This document shows positions 1 through 5,454 of a DNA stretch of 9,762 bases, in pieces (the stretch's first letter is position 1; every line of letters begins with the position of its first letter). Both the position numbers and the translations under genes were made by a program. The notes under the pieces are model-generated. The model was not told the origin of the DNA and searched no databases. It saw only the letters and a list, made by a program, of their open reading frames with translations. The stretch is from T1Sed10-7 sp041686695 (GTDB lineage: Bacteria > Actinomycetota > Nitriliruptoria > Nitriliruptorales > Nitriliruptoraceae). Location: positions 1-9,762 of the forward strand of contig JAWLDJ010000090.1 of NCBI GenBank assembly GCA_041686695.1, written 5' to 3'.

Positions 1-59
1 CGGGTCGGCATCCCCTCGGTGTGGGAGTTGACGGCGTGGAGCACCCGGTCCGAGCGCAT
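1..59 (-). CDS. Proline racemase / 4-hydroxyproline 2-epimerase family protein, N-terminus only (partial)
   Basis: Only the first 19 codons are visible; the gene continues off the left edge. Read on the minus strand from ATG at 59, the peptide is MRSDRVLHAVNSHTEGMPT, followed by the first two bases of an Arg codon. The pattern V-[DN]-S-H-T-E-G-x-P-T-R is the N-terminal signature of the proline racemase family. This family includes proline racemase, 4-hydroxyproline 2-epimerase and trans-3-hydroxyproline dehydratase. The two catalytic positions that separate these activities lie outside the window. The start follows the TGA of the upstream DapA-like gene by one base (TGA-G-ATG), so the two genes are almost certainly cotranscribed and translationally coupled. 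Family assignment is fairly firm. The 4-hydroxyproline epimerase role is inferred from the neighbour. Confidence 0.72.
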   Translation of the reverse strand, partial: MRSDRVLHAVNSHTEGMPT

Positions 60-60
60 C

Positions 61-939
61 TCAGGCGACCTCGAGCGCGCGCGCGAGCTGTGCCTCGACC
101 AGCCGCGCGTCGACGTCCGGCAACGGCAACCGGGGTGGGCGGGTCGGGCCCATGGGCTGGCCGACCAGCGACTGGGTGAGCTTGATGGCCTGGACGAACT
201 GCGGGCCCGTGTCCCAGCGCAGCAGCGGGAGGGCCGCCCGGTAGCGGGGCAGCGCGTCGGCCAGCCGCCCGGTACGGCCGAGCTCGAACAGCTCCACGGT
301 CAGGTCCGGCAACGCGCCGGTGAAGCCACCGATCCATCCGGTGGCGCCGAGCGCCGCCGACTCGAGCGCGAGGTCGTCGGCGCCGCACATGACCTCGAGA
401 TCCGGCGCGACGTCCAGCAGCTCGCTCACACGGCGGACGTCACCGGAGAACTCCTTGACCGCCACCACCTCGTCGATGCTGGCGAGCTCCGCGTACAGCT
501 CGGGGAGCAGGTCCTTCTTGGTGGAGAACGGGTTGTTGTAGGCGACGATGGGCAGGCCGGCCCGCGCGATCTCCGCGAAGTGGCCGATGATCTCCGGGCG
601 GGTGGCGTTGTGGATCACCGGCGGCAGCGCCATGACCCCGTCCGCCCCGGCGTCGTGCGCGTGCCGGGCGTGGACCAGGCACTGGTGCGATCCCGCGGCG
701 GACACCCCGGCGACCACCTTGGCCCGGCTGCCAGCCACCTCGATGGCGGTCTCGACCACGGCATGGCGCTCATCGTCGGAGAGGCTCTCGTACTCACCGA
801 GCGAGCCACACGGGACCAGACCCGCGACGCCGTGGTCCAGTAGCCAGGCGCAGTGGTCGCGGTAGGTGTCGAGGTCCAGGGACCCATCGGCGTGGAACGG
901 GGTGGTGGTGGCGACGTAGACGCCGGGGAAGTGAGCCAT
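61..939 (-). CDS. DapA/DHDPS-superfamily aldolase, probable 1-pyrroline-4-hydroxy-2-carboxylate deaminase
   Basis: A 292-residue protein of the class I, Schiff-base-forming dihydrodipicolinate synthase / N-acetylneuraminate lyase superfamily (TIM barrel, cytosolic), at the usual length. Visible motifs are GSLGE at 45-49 (the GxxGE substrate-carboxylate loop), YNNP with the conserved Tyr at 134, and the Schiff-base Lys162 in VVAVKEFSGD. Near the C-terminus is GPTRPPRLPL, common in the family. The chosen ATG at 939 has CAGGA 8 nt upstream; the reading frame stays open upstream as low-complexity intergenic sequence. The immediately downstream gene, one base away, is a proline racemase/hydroxyproline epimerase family member. 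Members of this superfamily paired with that epimerase deaminate 1-pyrroline-4-hydroxy-2-carboxylate to 2-oxoglutarate semialdehyde in trans-4-hydroxy-L-proline degradation. That specific function is inferred from context. True DapA or a sugar-acid aldolase remains possible. Confidence 0.85.
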   Translation of the reverse strand: MAHFPGVYVATTTPFHADGSLDLDTYRDHCAWLLDHGVAGLVPCGSLGEYESLSDDERHAVVETAIEVAGSRAKVVAGVSAAGSHQCLVHARHAHDAGADGVMALPPVIHNATRPEIIGHFAEIARAGLPIVAYNNPFSTKKDLLPELYAELASIDEVVAVKEFSGDVRRVSELLDVAPDLEVMCGADDLALESAALGATGWIGGFTGALPDLTVELFELGRTGRLADALPRYRAALPLLRWDTGPQFVQAIKLTQSLVGQPMGPTRPPRLPLPDVDARLVEAQLARALEVA

Positions 940-984
940 CGGTCGGATCCTGGGTCGGCGGGGTCCGGGTTTCGGCGATCCGGG

Positions 985-997
985 GGTGCCGTGCACC
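985..997 (-). other. Small hairpin upstream of the DapA-like gene
   Basis: GGTGC-CGT-GCACC, a perfect 5 bp stem with a 3-nt loop, about 46-58 nt upstream of the ATG at 939. It could lie in the 5' leader. It is short and may be chance in GC-rich DNA. Confidence 0.2.
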
Positions 998-1015
998 GTA
1001 GAGCCGCGGGGAGCC

Positions 1016-1065
1016 GTCCGCCGCCCTGATCCGGCGCCCTGGTCCGGCGCCTGGTCCGCCGCCTG
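1016..1065. repeat. Four-unit 12-13 bp tandem repeat upstream of the DapA-like gene
   Basis: Four consecutive near-identical units are visible on the plus strand: GTCCGCCGCCCTG (1016-1028), ATCCGGCGCCCTG (1029-1041), GTCCGGCGCCTG (1042-1053) and GTCCGCCGCCTG (1054-1065). The array sits about 77-126 bp upstream of the start of the putative hydroxyproline operon. It could be a repeated regulator site or replication slippage. Nothing in the sequence identifies a binding protein. Confidence 0.6.
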
Positions 1066-1124
1066 GTGGCTGCGACCCACACCGAGACGAGCACCGTTCG
1101 CTCCAGCGGTGCTCCGAACGCGAT

Positions 1125-1152
1125 CGGTCCCCGGTGCGGACACCGGGGACCG
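1125..1152 (-). terminator. wrbA: Perfect 12 bp hairpin downstream of wrbA, probable terminator
   Basis: CGGTCCCCGGTG (1125-1136), loop CGGA, CACCGGGGACCG (1141-1152): a perfect 12 bp GC-rich stem with a tetraloop. It begins about 40 nt past the wrbA stop codon on the minus strand, where a terminator is expected. No U-tract follows, which is common in high-GC actinobacteria. It is enclosed by a second, outer perfect 9 bp inverted repeat (CCGAACGCG 1114-1122 / CGCGTTCGG 1181-1189). Confidence 0.6.
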
Positions 1153-1191
1153 TGGCGCAGCGCAGCGGTGCTGACCGCGGCGCGTTCGGGT

Positions 1192-1794
1192 TCAGGCCGC
1201 GAGCTTTGCCGCCGTGCGCGCGAAGTGCTCGCCGTACGCGATCGCGATCTGGCGCTCGTCCTCGGTCAGCCCCTCGCCGTCACCGAGCTGTGTCGGGCCG
1301 TAGGGGCCCCCGCCGCTGTGGGTCGAGCCCACCTCGGACGTGACGCCGTAGCCCAGGGGCACGATGTTCATCCCCTGATGGAAGGCGAAGGTCGACATCG
1401 TGAGGATGGTCGACTCGTGGCCTCCGTGCATCGTGGCTGCACCGGTGAAGAACCCGGCTGCCTTGCCGACCAGCGCACCGCTCGCCCAGTGCGGCCCGGT
1501 GGTGTCCAGGAAGGCTTGCAGCTGGGAGGTGGCGCTGCCGTACCGGGTCGGTGAGCCGAAGACGATGCCGTCGAACTCGGGCAACTCATCGACATCGGCG
1601 ACCGGCACCTCCTCCTGAGCCTCGATCGCTTCGCGGACCCCGTCGGAAGCCTTGACCTCATCGGGCAGCAGCGGGTCCGGGACACGGCGTAGGTGCACCT
1701 CGCCACCGGCCTTGCCGGCACCCTCTGCGATCGCGCGCGCGAGCTCGTAGGTCGCGCCGTACATGCTGTAGTAGACGATGCCGATCTTCGCCAT
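1192..1794 (-). CDS. wrbA: WrbA-type NAD(P)H:quinone oxidoreductase (flavodoxin family)
   Basis: A 200-residue FMN-dependent flavodoxin-fold protein matching the WrbA / type IV NAD(P)H:quinone oxidoreductase family in length and motifs. WrbA reduces quinones by two electrons and so limits semiquinone and oxidative stress; it is soluble and usually tetrameric. The phosphate-binding loop is YYSMYGAT near residues 8-15, the FMN isoalloxazine loop is FGSPTRYG at 79-86, and a further FMN/active-site segment is GGHESTILTM at 124-133. The family's GGGPYGP stretch is at 161-167. The start ATG at 1794 is preceded by GAGGAG, 9 nt away. It appears to be a single-gene unit: 355 bp separate it from purC upstream, and a strong hairpin follows it. 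Electron donor and true substrate are not visible. Confidence 0.93.
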   Translation of the reverse strand: MAKIGIVYYSMYGATYELARAIAEGAGKAGGEVHLRRVPDPLLPDEVKASDGVREAIEAQEEVPVADVDELPEFDGIVFGSPTRYGSATSQLQAFLDTTGPHWASGALVGKAAGFFTGAATMHGGHESTILTMSTFAFHQGMNIVPLGYGVTSEVGSTHSGGGPYGPTQLGDGEGLTEDERQIAIAYGEHFARTAAKLAA

Positions 1795-1847
1795 CCTGGT
1801 GCTCTCCTCGGGTCGTGGGAACGGGAACGCGGTGGCACGCGAAGCAG

Positions 1848-1859
1848 TTGCGCGTGCAA
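1848..1859. promoter_or_regulatory. wrbA: Short palindrome TTGCGCGTGCAA upstream of wrbA
   Basis: TTGC and GCAA are perfect inverted half-sites separated by 4 bp, starting 54 bp upstream of the wrbA ATG and inside the AT-richer pocket of the intergenic region. The shape resembles a small repressor operator. The regulator is unknown and the motif is short, so this is only a candidate. Confidence 0.25.
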
Positions 1860-2084
1860 ACAACGTTCGGAGGCGACGAGAGGTACGGGTGGGCGGCGTC
1901 CCGTCGAACGGCCACGGCCGCCCGCCGTCCTCGCACCTGCGATGTCGCCTCCTGCGCGACGAGCTCCGACGTCCCACGACCGATCGCGTCCCGCGGCGGT
2001 GGCGCGAACCTGGGGATGGTGGCCGGCCGATGCTGGCCGCATCGCGACCCCGGCACGCCCAGCAAGCGAGCCCGGGGACAGCAG

Positions 2085-2117
2085 CCAGCCACCCCTGGCT
2101 GGTCGGCGACCCCGACC
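2085..2117 (-). terminator. purC: Weak hairpins downstream of purC
   Basis: Two small overlapping inverted repeats lie 33-65 nt past the purC stop: CCAGCC/GGCTGG (2085-2090 / 2097-2102) and GGTCGG/CCGACC (2101-2106 / 2112-2117). Each stem is 6 bp. They share two bases, so only one can be fully formed. No U-tract is present. Confidence 0.25.
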
Positions 2118-2149
2118 GCGACCGAAGCACGTCCGCACCGGCGCCACCG

Positions 2150-3058
2150 TCAGTCGCGCGCCAGCCAGCTACCGAACGGCTCCCCGGTCAGACGCTCGTA
2201 CGCCTCGACGTAGCGGTCGCGGGTCGCGGCGACCACCTCGGTGGGCAGCGCCGGCGCGGGGGGCTGCTTGTCCCAGCCCGTCGAGGTGGCGTAGTCGCGC
2301 ACGAACTGCTTGTCGAAGCTCGGCGGGGTGCTGCCCGGTTCCCAGGTGTCCGCCGGCCAGTAGCGCGAGGAGTCCGGTGTCAGCACCTCGTCCGCGAGCA
2401 CCACCTCGCCGTCCAGGAGTCCGAACTCGAACTTGGTGTCGGCCAGGATGATCCCGCGCTCGGCGGCGTGGGCGGCACCCGCCCCGTAGAGCGCGAGCGC
2501 ACGGGACCGCAACCGCTCCGCGAGGCCACGGCCGACGCGGTCGGCCATGATCGCGAAGGAGACGTTCTCGTCGTGCTCGCCGCGCTCGGCCTTGGTCGCT
2601 GGCGTGAAGATCGGCTCGGGCAACGCCGAGGCCTCCTGCAAGCCCGCGGGGAGCGCGACCCCGCACACCTCACCACGTTGCTGGTACTCCCGCCAGCCCG
2701 AGCCGGCGAGGTAGCCCCGCACGACGCACTCGAAGGGGATGATCTCCACCCGACGGCACAGCATGATGCGACCACGCAGTCCGGCCACCGAGGCCTCGTC
2801 GAGGCGCGCGGTCACCGCGGCAGGGAGGCCCGCCACCGAGGTGGTGACCAGGTGGTGTGGCCCGAGCTCTGCCAGGCGGTCGAACCAGAACGCGGAGAGC
2901 CCGGTGAGCACCCGGCCCTTGTCGGGCACCAGCGTCGGGTGGACGACGTCGTAGGTGGACACCCGATCGCTGGCCACGAGCAGCACGTGGTCCTCGTCGA
3001 CCGCGTAGACGTCACGGACCTTGCCCGCGGCGAGGTGCTCGAGCCCGTCGATGGTCAC
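2150..3058 (-). CDS. purC: Phosphoribosylaminoimidazole-succinocarboxamide synthase (SAICAR synthetase)
   Basis: PurC ligates L-aspartate to CAIR using ATP, forming SAICAR in de novo purine synthesis (cytosol). The 302-residue product has the N-terminal ATP-binding GKVRDVY at 12-18, the ASDRVSTYDVV segment at 29-39, and the signature FTPATKAERGEHDENVSF at 151-168. It also has LADTKFEFG at 205-213 and DEVLTPDSSRYWP at 223-235. Length is normal for the actinobacterial form. The GTG at 3058 is chosen because homologues begin only a few residues before the conserved GKVRD. An in-frame GTG at 3106 would add 16 unconserved residues. Neither start has a good Shine-Dalgarno: GGAG lies 18 nt from 3058, so a weak or leaderless start is possible. 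Its partners purA and purD are at the right end of the window on the same strand, separated by the molybdenum cofactor genes. Confidence 0.95.
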   Translation of the reverse strand: MTIDGLEHLAAGKVRDVYAVDEDHVLLVASDRVSTYDVVHPTLVPDKGRVLTGLSAFWFDRLAELGPHHLVTTSVAGLPAAVTARLDEASVAGLRGRIMLCRRVEIIPFECVVRGYLAGSGWREYQQRGEVCGVALPAGLQEASALPEPIFTPATKAERGEHDENVSFAIMADRVGRGLAERLRSRALALYGAGAAHAAERGIILADTKFEFGLLDGEVVLADEVLTPDSSRYWPADTWEPGSTPPSFDKQFVRDYATSTGWDKQPPAPALPTEVVAATRDRYVEAYERLTGEPFGSWLARD

Positions 3059-3092
3059 CGCTGCCCCACTGGTCGACTCCGGCTGCCATCCG

Positions 3093-3122
3093 AGCCTACG
3101 ACACACGGCCCGGACCTAGGCT
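3093..3122. promoter_or_regulatory. Candidate divergent promoter core between purC and moaB
   Basis: AGCCTA (3093-3098) and TAGGCT (3117-3122) are exact inverted copies, so each strand reads TAGGCT, a fair TAnnnT-type -10 hexamer, pointing outward. Expected transcription starts are near 3086 (minus, purC) and 3129 (plus, moaB). No recognisable -35 hexamer sits at the matching distance. Each -35 position would overlap the other promoter's -10, so the two could compete. This is a candidate only. Confidence 0.3.
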
Positions 3123-3206
3123 GGGCCGCACCGCAGCGCAGCGCACGCAGCGCACCTCGGTCCGGGTGGGTGGGGTTCCACGTGAGCAGCGAACAGGAGC
3201 GAGAGG

Positions 3207-3776
3207 GTGTCCGAGATGCCGAAGCACCACCACCACCACCACGCAGGGCCCGATCCTGCAGACGGTGCCCAGACCCCCTGGACCGCTGCGGTCGTCACGG
3301 CCAGCGATGGGGTGTCCGCCGGCGATCGCAGCGACCGTTCCGGCCCAGCGGTGGCCGCACGGCTGGTCGCTGCCGGGTTCGCGGTCCCGACCGTCGAGGT
3401 GGTCCCGGACGAGCGCAGCGTCATCGCCGATGCGCTGCGACGGCTCGTGGACGAGGAGGGCTTCGCGGTCGTGGCGGTCACCGGCGGCACGGGCTTCGGG
3501 CCACGGGACGTCACGCCCGAGGCGAGCCTGGACGTGATCGATCGGGTCACACCCGGCCTCGCGGAGGCGATGCGCGCTGCCGGCCGGCAGCACACGCCGA
3601 TGGCGGACCTGTCCCGCGGTGTCTGCGGCATCCGCGGCAGCACCCTGCTGCTCAACCTGCCAGGCAGCCCCCGGGGCGCGACCGAGAGCCTGGAGGCCGT
3701 GCTCGGCCTGCTACCGCACGCACTGGACCTGCTGGCCGGGAACACCGCGCACGTCCCCGGTCCTCCGACCGACTGA
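3207..3776 (+). CDS. moaB: MogA/MoaB-family molybdenum cofactor biosynthesis protein with a natural His6 run
   Basis: A 189-residue MoaB/Mog-type protein, which by family binds molybdopterin and adenylylates it with ATP to prepare for molybdenum insertion (cytosol, usually oligomeric). Visible motifs are TASDGVSAGDRSDRSG at 31-46, the signature TGGTGFGPRDVTPEA at 92-106, and SRGVCGIRGSTLLLNLPGSP at 136-155. The start GTG at 3207 has AGGAG 7 nt upstream; the ATG at 3216 (MPKHHH) is a possible alternative. The N-terminal tail of about 24 residues, before the conserved WTAAVVTASDG core, contains six consecutive His residues, all CAC codons (3225-3242). The gene is divergent from purC and convergent with moaA. 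The stop codon lies in the first, partial unit of a tandem repeat. MogA and MoaB subtypes cannot be separated with confidence by eye. Confidence 0.93.
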   Translation: MSEMPKHHHHHHAGPDPADGAQTPWTAAVVTASDGVSAGDRSDRSGPAVAARLVAAGFAVPTVEVVPDERSVIADALRRLVDEEGFAVVAVTGGTGFGPRDVTPEASLDVIDRVTPGLAEAMRAAGRQHTPMADLSRGVCGIRGSTLLLNLPGSPRGATESLEAVLGLLPHALDLLAGNTAHVPGPPTD

Positions 3777-3846
3777 GGGCCGCACGACCGACTGAGGCCC
3801 CCGACCGAGGGCCGCACGACCGACTGAGGGCCGCAGGACCGACCGA
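3759..3846. repeat. 19 bp tandem repeat array covering and following the moaB stop codon
   Basis: Perfect copies of GGGCCGCACGACCGACTGA occur at 3777-3795 and 3809-3827. A diverged copy, GGGCCGCAGGACCGACCGA, is at 3828-3846. A shortened unit, GGCCCCCGACCGA, is at 3796-3808, and a partial unit ending CCGACCGACTGA covers the moaB stop (3759-3776). The unit is 19 bp and not a multiple of three, so the repeat is not coding. It looks like slippage duplication of the gene's 3' end. Confidence 0.75.
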
Positions 3847-3900
3847 GGGTGGCACGAGGCCGGTTGGCGAACCCGAACGGTGAGATGGTCCGCCGTCCGC

Positions 3901-3922
3901 CCGGTGGGCTCCCGACCACCGG
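3901..3922 (+). terminator. Hairpin downstream of moaB
   Basis: CCGGTGG (3901-3907) and CCACCGG (3916-3922) form a perfect 7 bp stem with an 8-nt loop. It is followed 20 bp later by a stronger hairpin. There is no U-tract. It may act with its neighbour as a termination region between the convergent genes. Confidence 0.35.
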
Positions 3923-3941
3923 ACGGACGTGGACCTGTGTC

Positions 3942-3967
3942 CGGCACCGGGCTCCCGTCCGGTGCCG
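3942..3967. terminator. Perfect 9 bp hairpin between convergent moaB and moaA
   Basis: CGGCACCGG (3942-3950) and CCGGTGCCG (3959-3967) are perfect complements around an 8-nt loop. The position between two convergent genes suits a bidirectional terminator. No U-tract is seen on either strand. Confidence 0.4.
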
Positions 3968-4097
3968 CTCCCTGCTCCCGTACACGAGGGGGATGCGGAC
4001 ACCGTACGTTCGCCGAGGGGTGCTCGGGGCGCGTGATCGATGCAAGCGGTTCCGGTGTGCGCTGAGCGCGCAACCTTACGGCCTTGCCGCAACGAGC

Positions 4098-4118
4098 ACG
4101 GTCGTAGCGAGGGACCGT
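4098..4118 (-). terminator. moaA: Small hairpin just downstream of moaA
   Basis: ACGGTC (4098-4103) and GACCGT (4113-4118) make a 6 bp stem with a 9-nt loop, beginning 24 nt past the moaA stop on the minus strand. The position suits a terminator but the stem is short. Confidence 0.25.
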
Positions 4119-4142
4119 CGCGAACCCGTCGCCGACCGCGCC

Positions 4143-5180
4143 TCAACCGCCGATGTAGGACATCTCCACCCGGGGTCCCGACAGGCCCTCGGCCGACCGC
4201 AGCTGCGACGCTCGATCAGCCCGACCTCGCCAGATCTCGACGATGGCAGCGCGCACCGTCGCGTCGTCCGCACCGCCCCGCAGCACCGCCCGCAGGTCGT
4301 GCCCCGAAGCGGCGAACAGGCAGGTGAACAGCTCCCCGATCGCCGACAACCGGGCGCGCACGCAGGTCCGGCAGAAGGGGCGGGTCACGCTGGCGATGAC
4401 CCCGACCTCGCCACCACCATCGAGGTAGCGGTAGCGCTCGGCGACCTCGCCGGGCCGCGTGGGCTCGACGGGTTCCAGTGCCCAACGCTGCGCGAGCCGG
4501 TCCACCACCTCGGTGGCCGGCACGACCCGGGACCGGTCCCAGCCGTTGGAGGTGCCGACGTCCATGAACTCGATGAACCGGAGCACCACGCCGGCCTCCC
4601 GCGCCCACCCGGCCAACGGCTCGATCTGGTCCTCGTTGGCACCGCGCTGCAGGACCGTGTTGACCTTGACCCGCAGCCCGGCCTCCTGGGCCGCCGCGAC
4701 CCCGTCCAGCACCGAGGTGACCGGCAGGACCGTGTCCCCGATCCGCTTGAAGACGGCGTCATCCAGCGCATCCAGGCTGACGGTCACCCGGTCGAGGCCA
4801 GCCGCCGACAGCGCCGGGGCGTGCTGTGGGAGCAGCGTGCCGTTGGTCGTCAGGGCGAGGTCGTCCAGGGCGTCGATCGCACGCAGGCCCGCCACCAGTT
4901 CCGGCAGGTCCCGACGCAGCAACGGCTCGCCCCCGGTCAGCCGCACCTTGCGGACCCCGAGCTCAGCGAACACCCCCGCCAGCCGTTCGAGCTCCTCGAA
5001 GCTGAGCAGCTCCGCGCGCGGCAGGAACGCATGGTCGGCACCGAACAGCTCCCGCGGCATGCAGTAGCCACAGCGCAGGTTGCACCGATCGGTGACGGAG
5101 ACCCGCAGATCCGTCACGGGCCGGTGGAGCAGGTCCACGACCGGGTCGGGGGCCGTTGCGGCGTCGGTGTCGGTCTCCAT
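4143..5180 (-). CDS. moaA: GTP 3',8-cyclase (MoaA), radical SAM, molybdenum cofactor biosynthesis
   Basis: MoaA is a radical SAM enzyme that converts GTP to 3',8-cyclo-7,8-dihydro-GTP, the first step of molybdenum cofactor synthesis; MoaC then acts on the product. The 345-residue protein carries the SAM-cluster motif CNLRCGYC (Cys33, 37, 40) and the SAM-binding LTGGEP at 81-86. The second [4Fe-4S] site that binds GTP is FCRTC...CLF (Cys270, 273, 287). The C-terminus is SYIGG, keeping the Gly-Gly needed for activity. The ATG at 5180 is preferred; an in-frame TTG at 5207 would add nine residues. No strong Shine-Dalgarno is seen. It is divergent from the MoaD-MoaE fusion across a region containing the assembly gap, and convergent with moaB. 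No key residue is missing. Confidence 0.97.
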   Translation of the reverse strand: METDTDAATAPDPVVDLLHRPVTDLRVSVTDRCNLRCGYCMPRELFGADHAFLPRAELLSFEELERLAGVFAELGVRKVRLTGGEPLLRRDLPELVAGLRAIDALDDLALTTNGTLLPQHAPALSAAGLDRVTVSLDALDDAVFKRIGDTVLPVTSVLDGVAAAQEAGLRVKVNTVLQRGANEDQIEPLAGWAREAGVVLRFIEFMDVGTSNGWDRSRVVPATEVVDRLAQRWALEPVEPTRPGEVAERYRYLDGGGEVGVIASVTRPFCRTCVRARLSAIGELFTCLFAASGHDLRAVLRGGADDATVRAAIVEIWRGRADRASQLRSAEGLSGPRVEMSYIGG

Positions 5181-5202
5181 GGCGGGAACGTACCCACCGG
5201 AC

Positions 5203-5217
5203 GCCAAGGCCGGTCCC
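5203..5217. repeat. Left copy of a 15 bp direct repeat flanking the gap
   Basis: GCCAAGGCCGGTCCC here is identical to 5322-5336, the first 15 bases after the run of N. On the left, four more bases (CACC) follow before the N begins. On the right, the next bases are GTCA, so the copies diverge after 15 bases. Confidence 0.85.
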
Positions 5218-5221
5218 CACC

Positions 5222-5321
5222 NNNNNNNNNNNNNNNNNNNNNNNNNNNNNNNNNNNNNNNNNNNNNNNNNNNNNNNNNNNNNNNNNNNNNNNNNNNNNNN
5301 NNNNNNNNNNNNNNNNNNNNN
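5222..5321. other. Assembly gap (100 N)
   Basis: Exactly 100 consecutive N, the conventional placeholder for a scaffold gap of unknown size. Reading frames translated through it (as X) are artefacts. Confidence 0.98.
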
Positions 5322-5336
5322 GCCAAGGCCGGTCCC
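5322..5336. repeat. Right copy of a 15 bp direct repeat flanking the gap
   Basis: This is identical to 5203-5217 and starts at the first known base after the gap, so it is the extreme end of a contig. It may mark a repeat that broke the assembly. Confidence 0.85.
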
Positions 5337-5454
5337 GTCAGGCGCGCGGGCCGGTCGTGGGTAGCCTCGCCCCGTGGCCCGGCGTGACGCGGATGCCCCA
5401 CCGGCGGCAGCGACACGGCCTGGCTGGCGTCACCGATCGGACCGGGGGTAGGTC

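Larger units (their letters stand above)
1795..2149. other. Intergenic region between purC and wrbA (no gene seen)
   Basis: This 355 bp stretch has no convincing gene; the frames open across it are low-complexity and Arg/Pro-rich. The side nearest wrbA holds a local AT-richer pocket around 1848-1870 that is a plausible promoter/operator zone for wrbA. It contains the inverted repeat TTGC-GCGT-GCAA (1848-1859). The side nearest purC holds two weak hairpins. No clear -35/-10 pair could be read. Confidence 0.5.
3777..4142. other. Intergenic region between convergent moaB and moaA (no gene seen)
   Basis: This 366 bp stretch separates the 3' ends of moaB and moaA. It holds the 19 bp tandem repeat (up to 3846), then GC-rich hairpins at 3901-3922, 3942-3967 and 4098-4118. 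Frames crossing it are Arg/Pro-rich, lack a ribosome binding site and continue through real genes, so no coding sequence is called. Confidence 0.6.
5181..5454. other. Divergent moaA / moaD-moaE upstream region containing an assembly gap
   Basis: The region between two divergent starts should hold both promoters and any molybdenum-responsive control element, but 100 of its bases are N, so it cannot be read as a whole. The 15-mer GCCAAGGCCGGTCCC lies on both sides of the gap. No molybdate-regulator palindrome or Moco riboswitch can be claimed from the bases visible. Confidence 0.5.

Noticed and set aside
3059..3106. GTG at 3106 as the purC start
   Set aside because: It would add 16 residues with no resemblance to PurC N-termini and has no better ribosome binding site than 3058.
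3225..3242. His6 as a vector-derived purification tag
   Set aside because: The upstream Shine-Dalgarno, divergent promoter region and downstream sequence are continuous with the native genome; no vector linker or protease site is seen.
3759..3846. CRISPR array
   Set aside because: Units are 19 bp, directly abutting and without unique spacers of regular length.
1778..3883. A 701-codon plus-strand open frame
   Set aside because: It runs antisense to purC and through several intergenic regions, is Arg/Pro/Gly-rich without family motifs, and is a high-GC shadow frame.
3849..5387. A 512-codon plus-strand open frame crossing the gap
   Set aside because: It is antisense to moaA and is kept open through 100 N; an artefact.
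5337..5454. Moco riboswitch upstream of the MoaD-MoaE gene
   Set aside because: The visible bases show no recognisable riboswitch core, and most of the region that could hold one is unknown (N).
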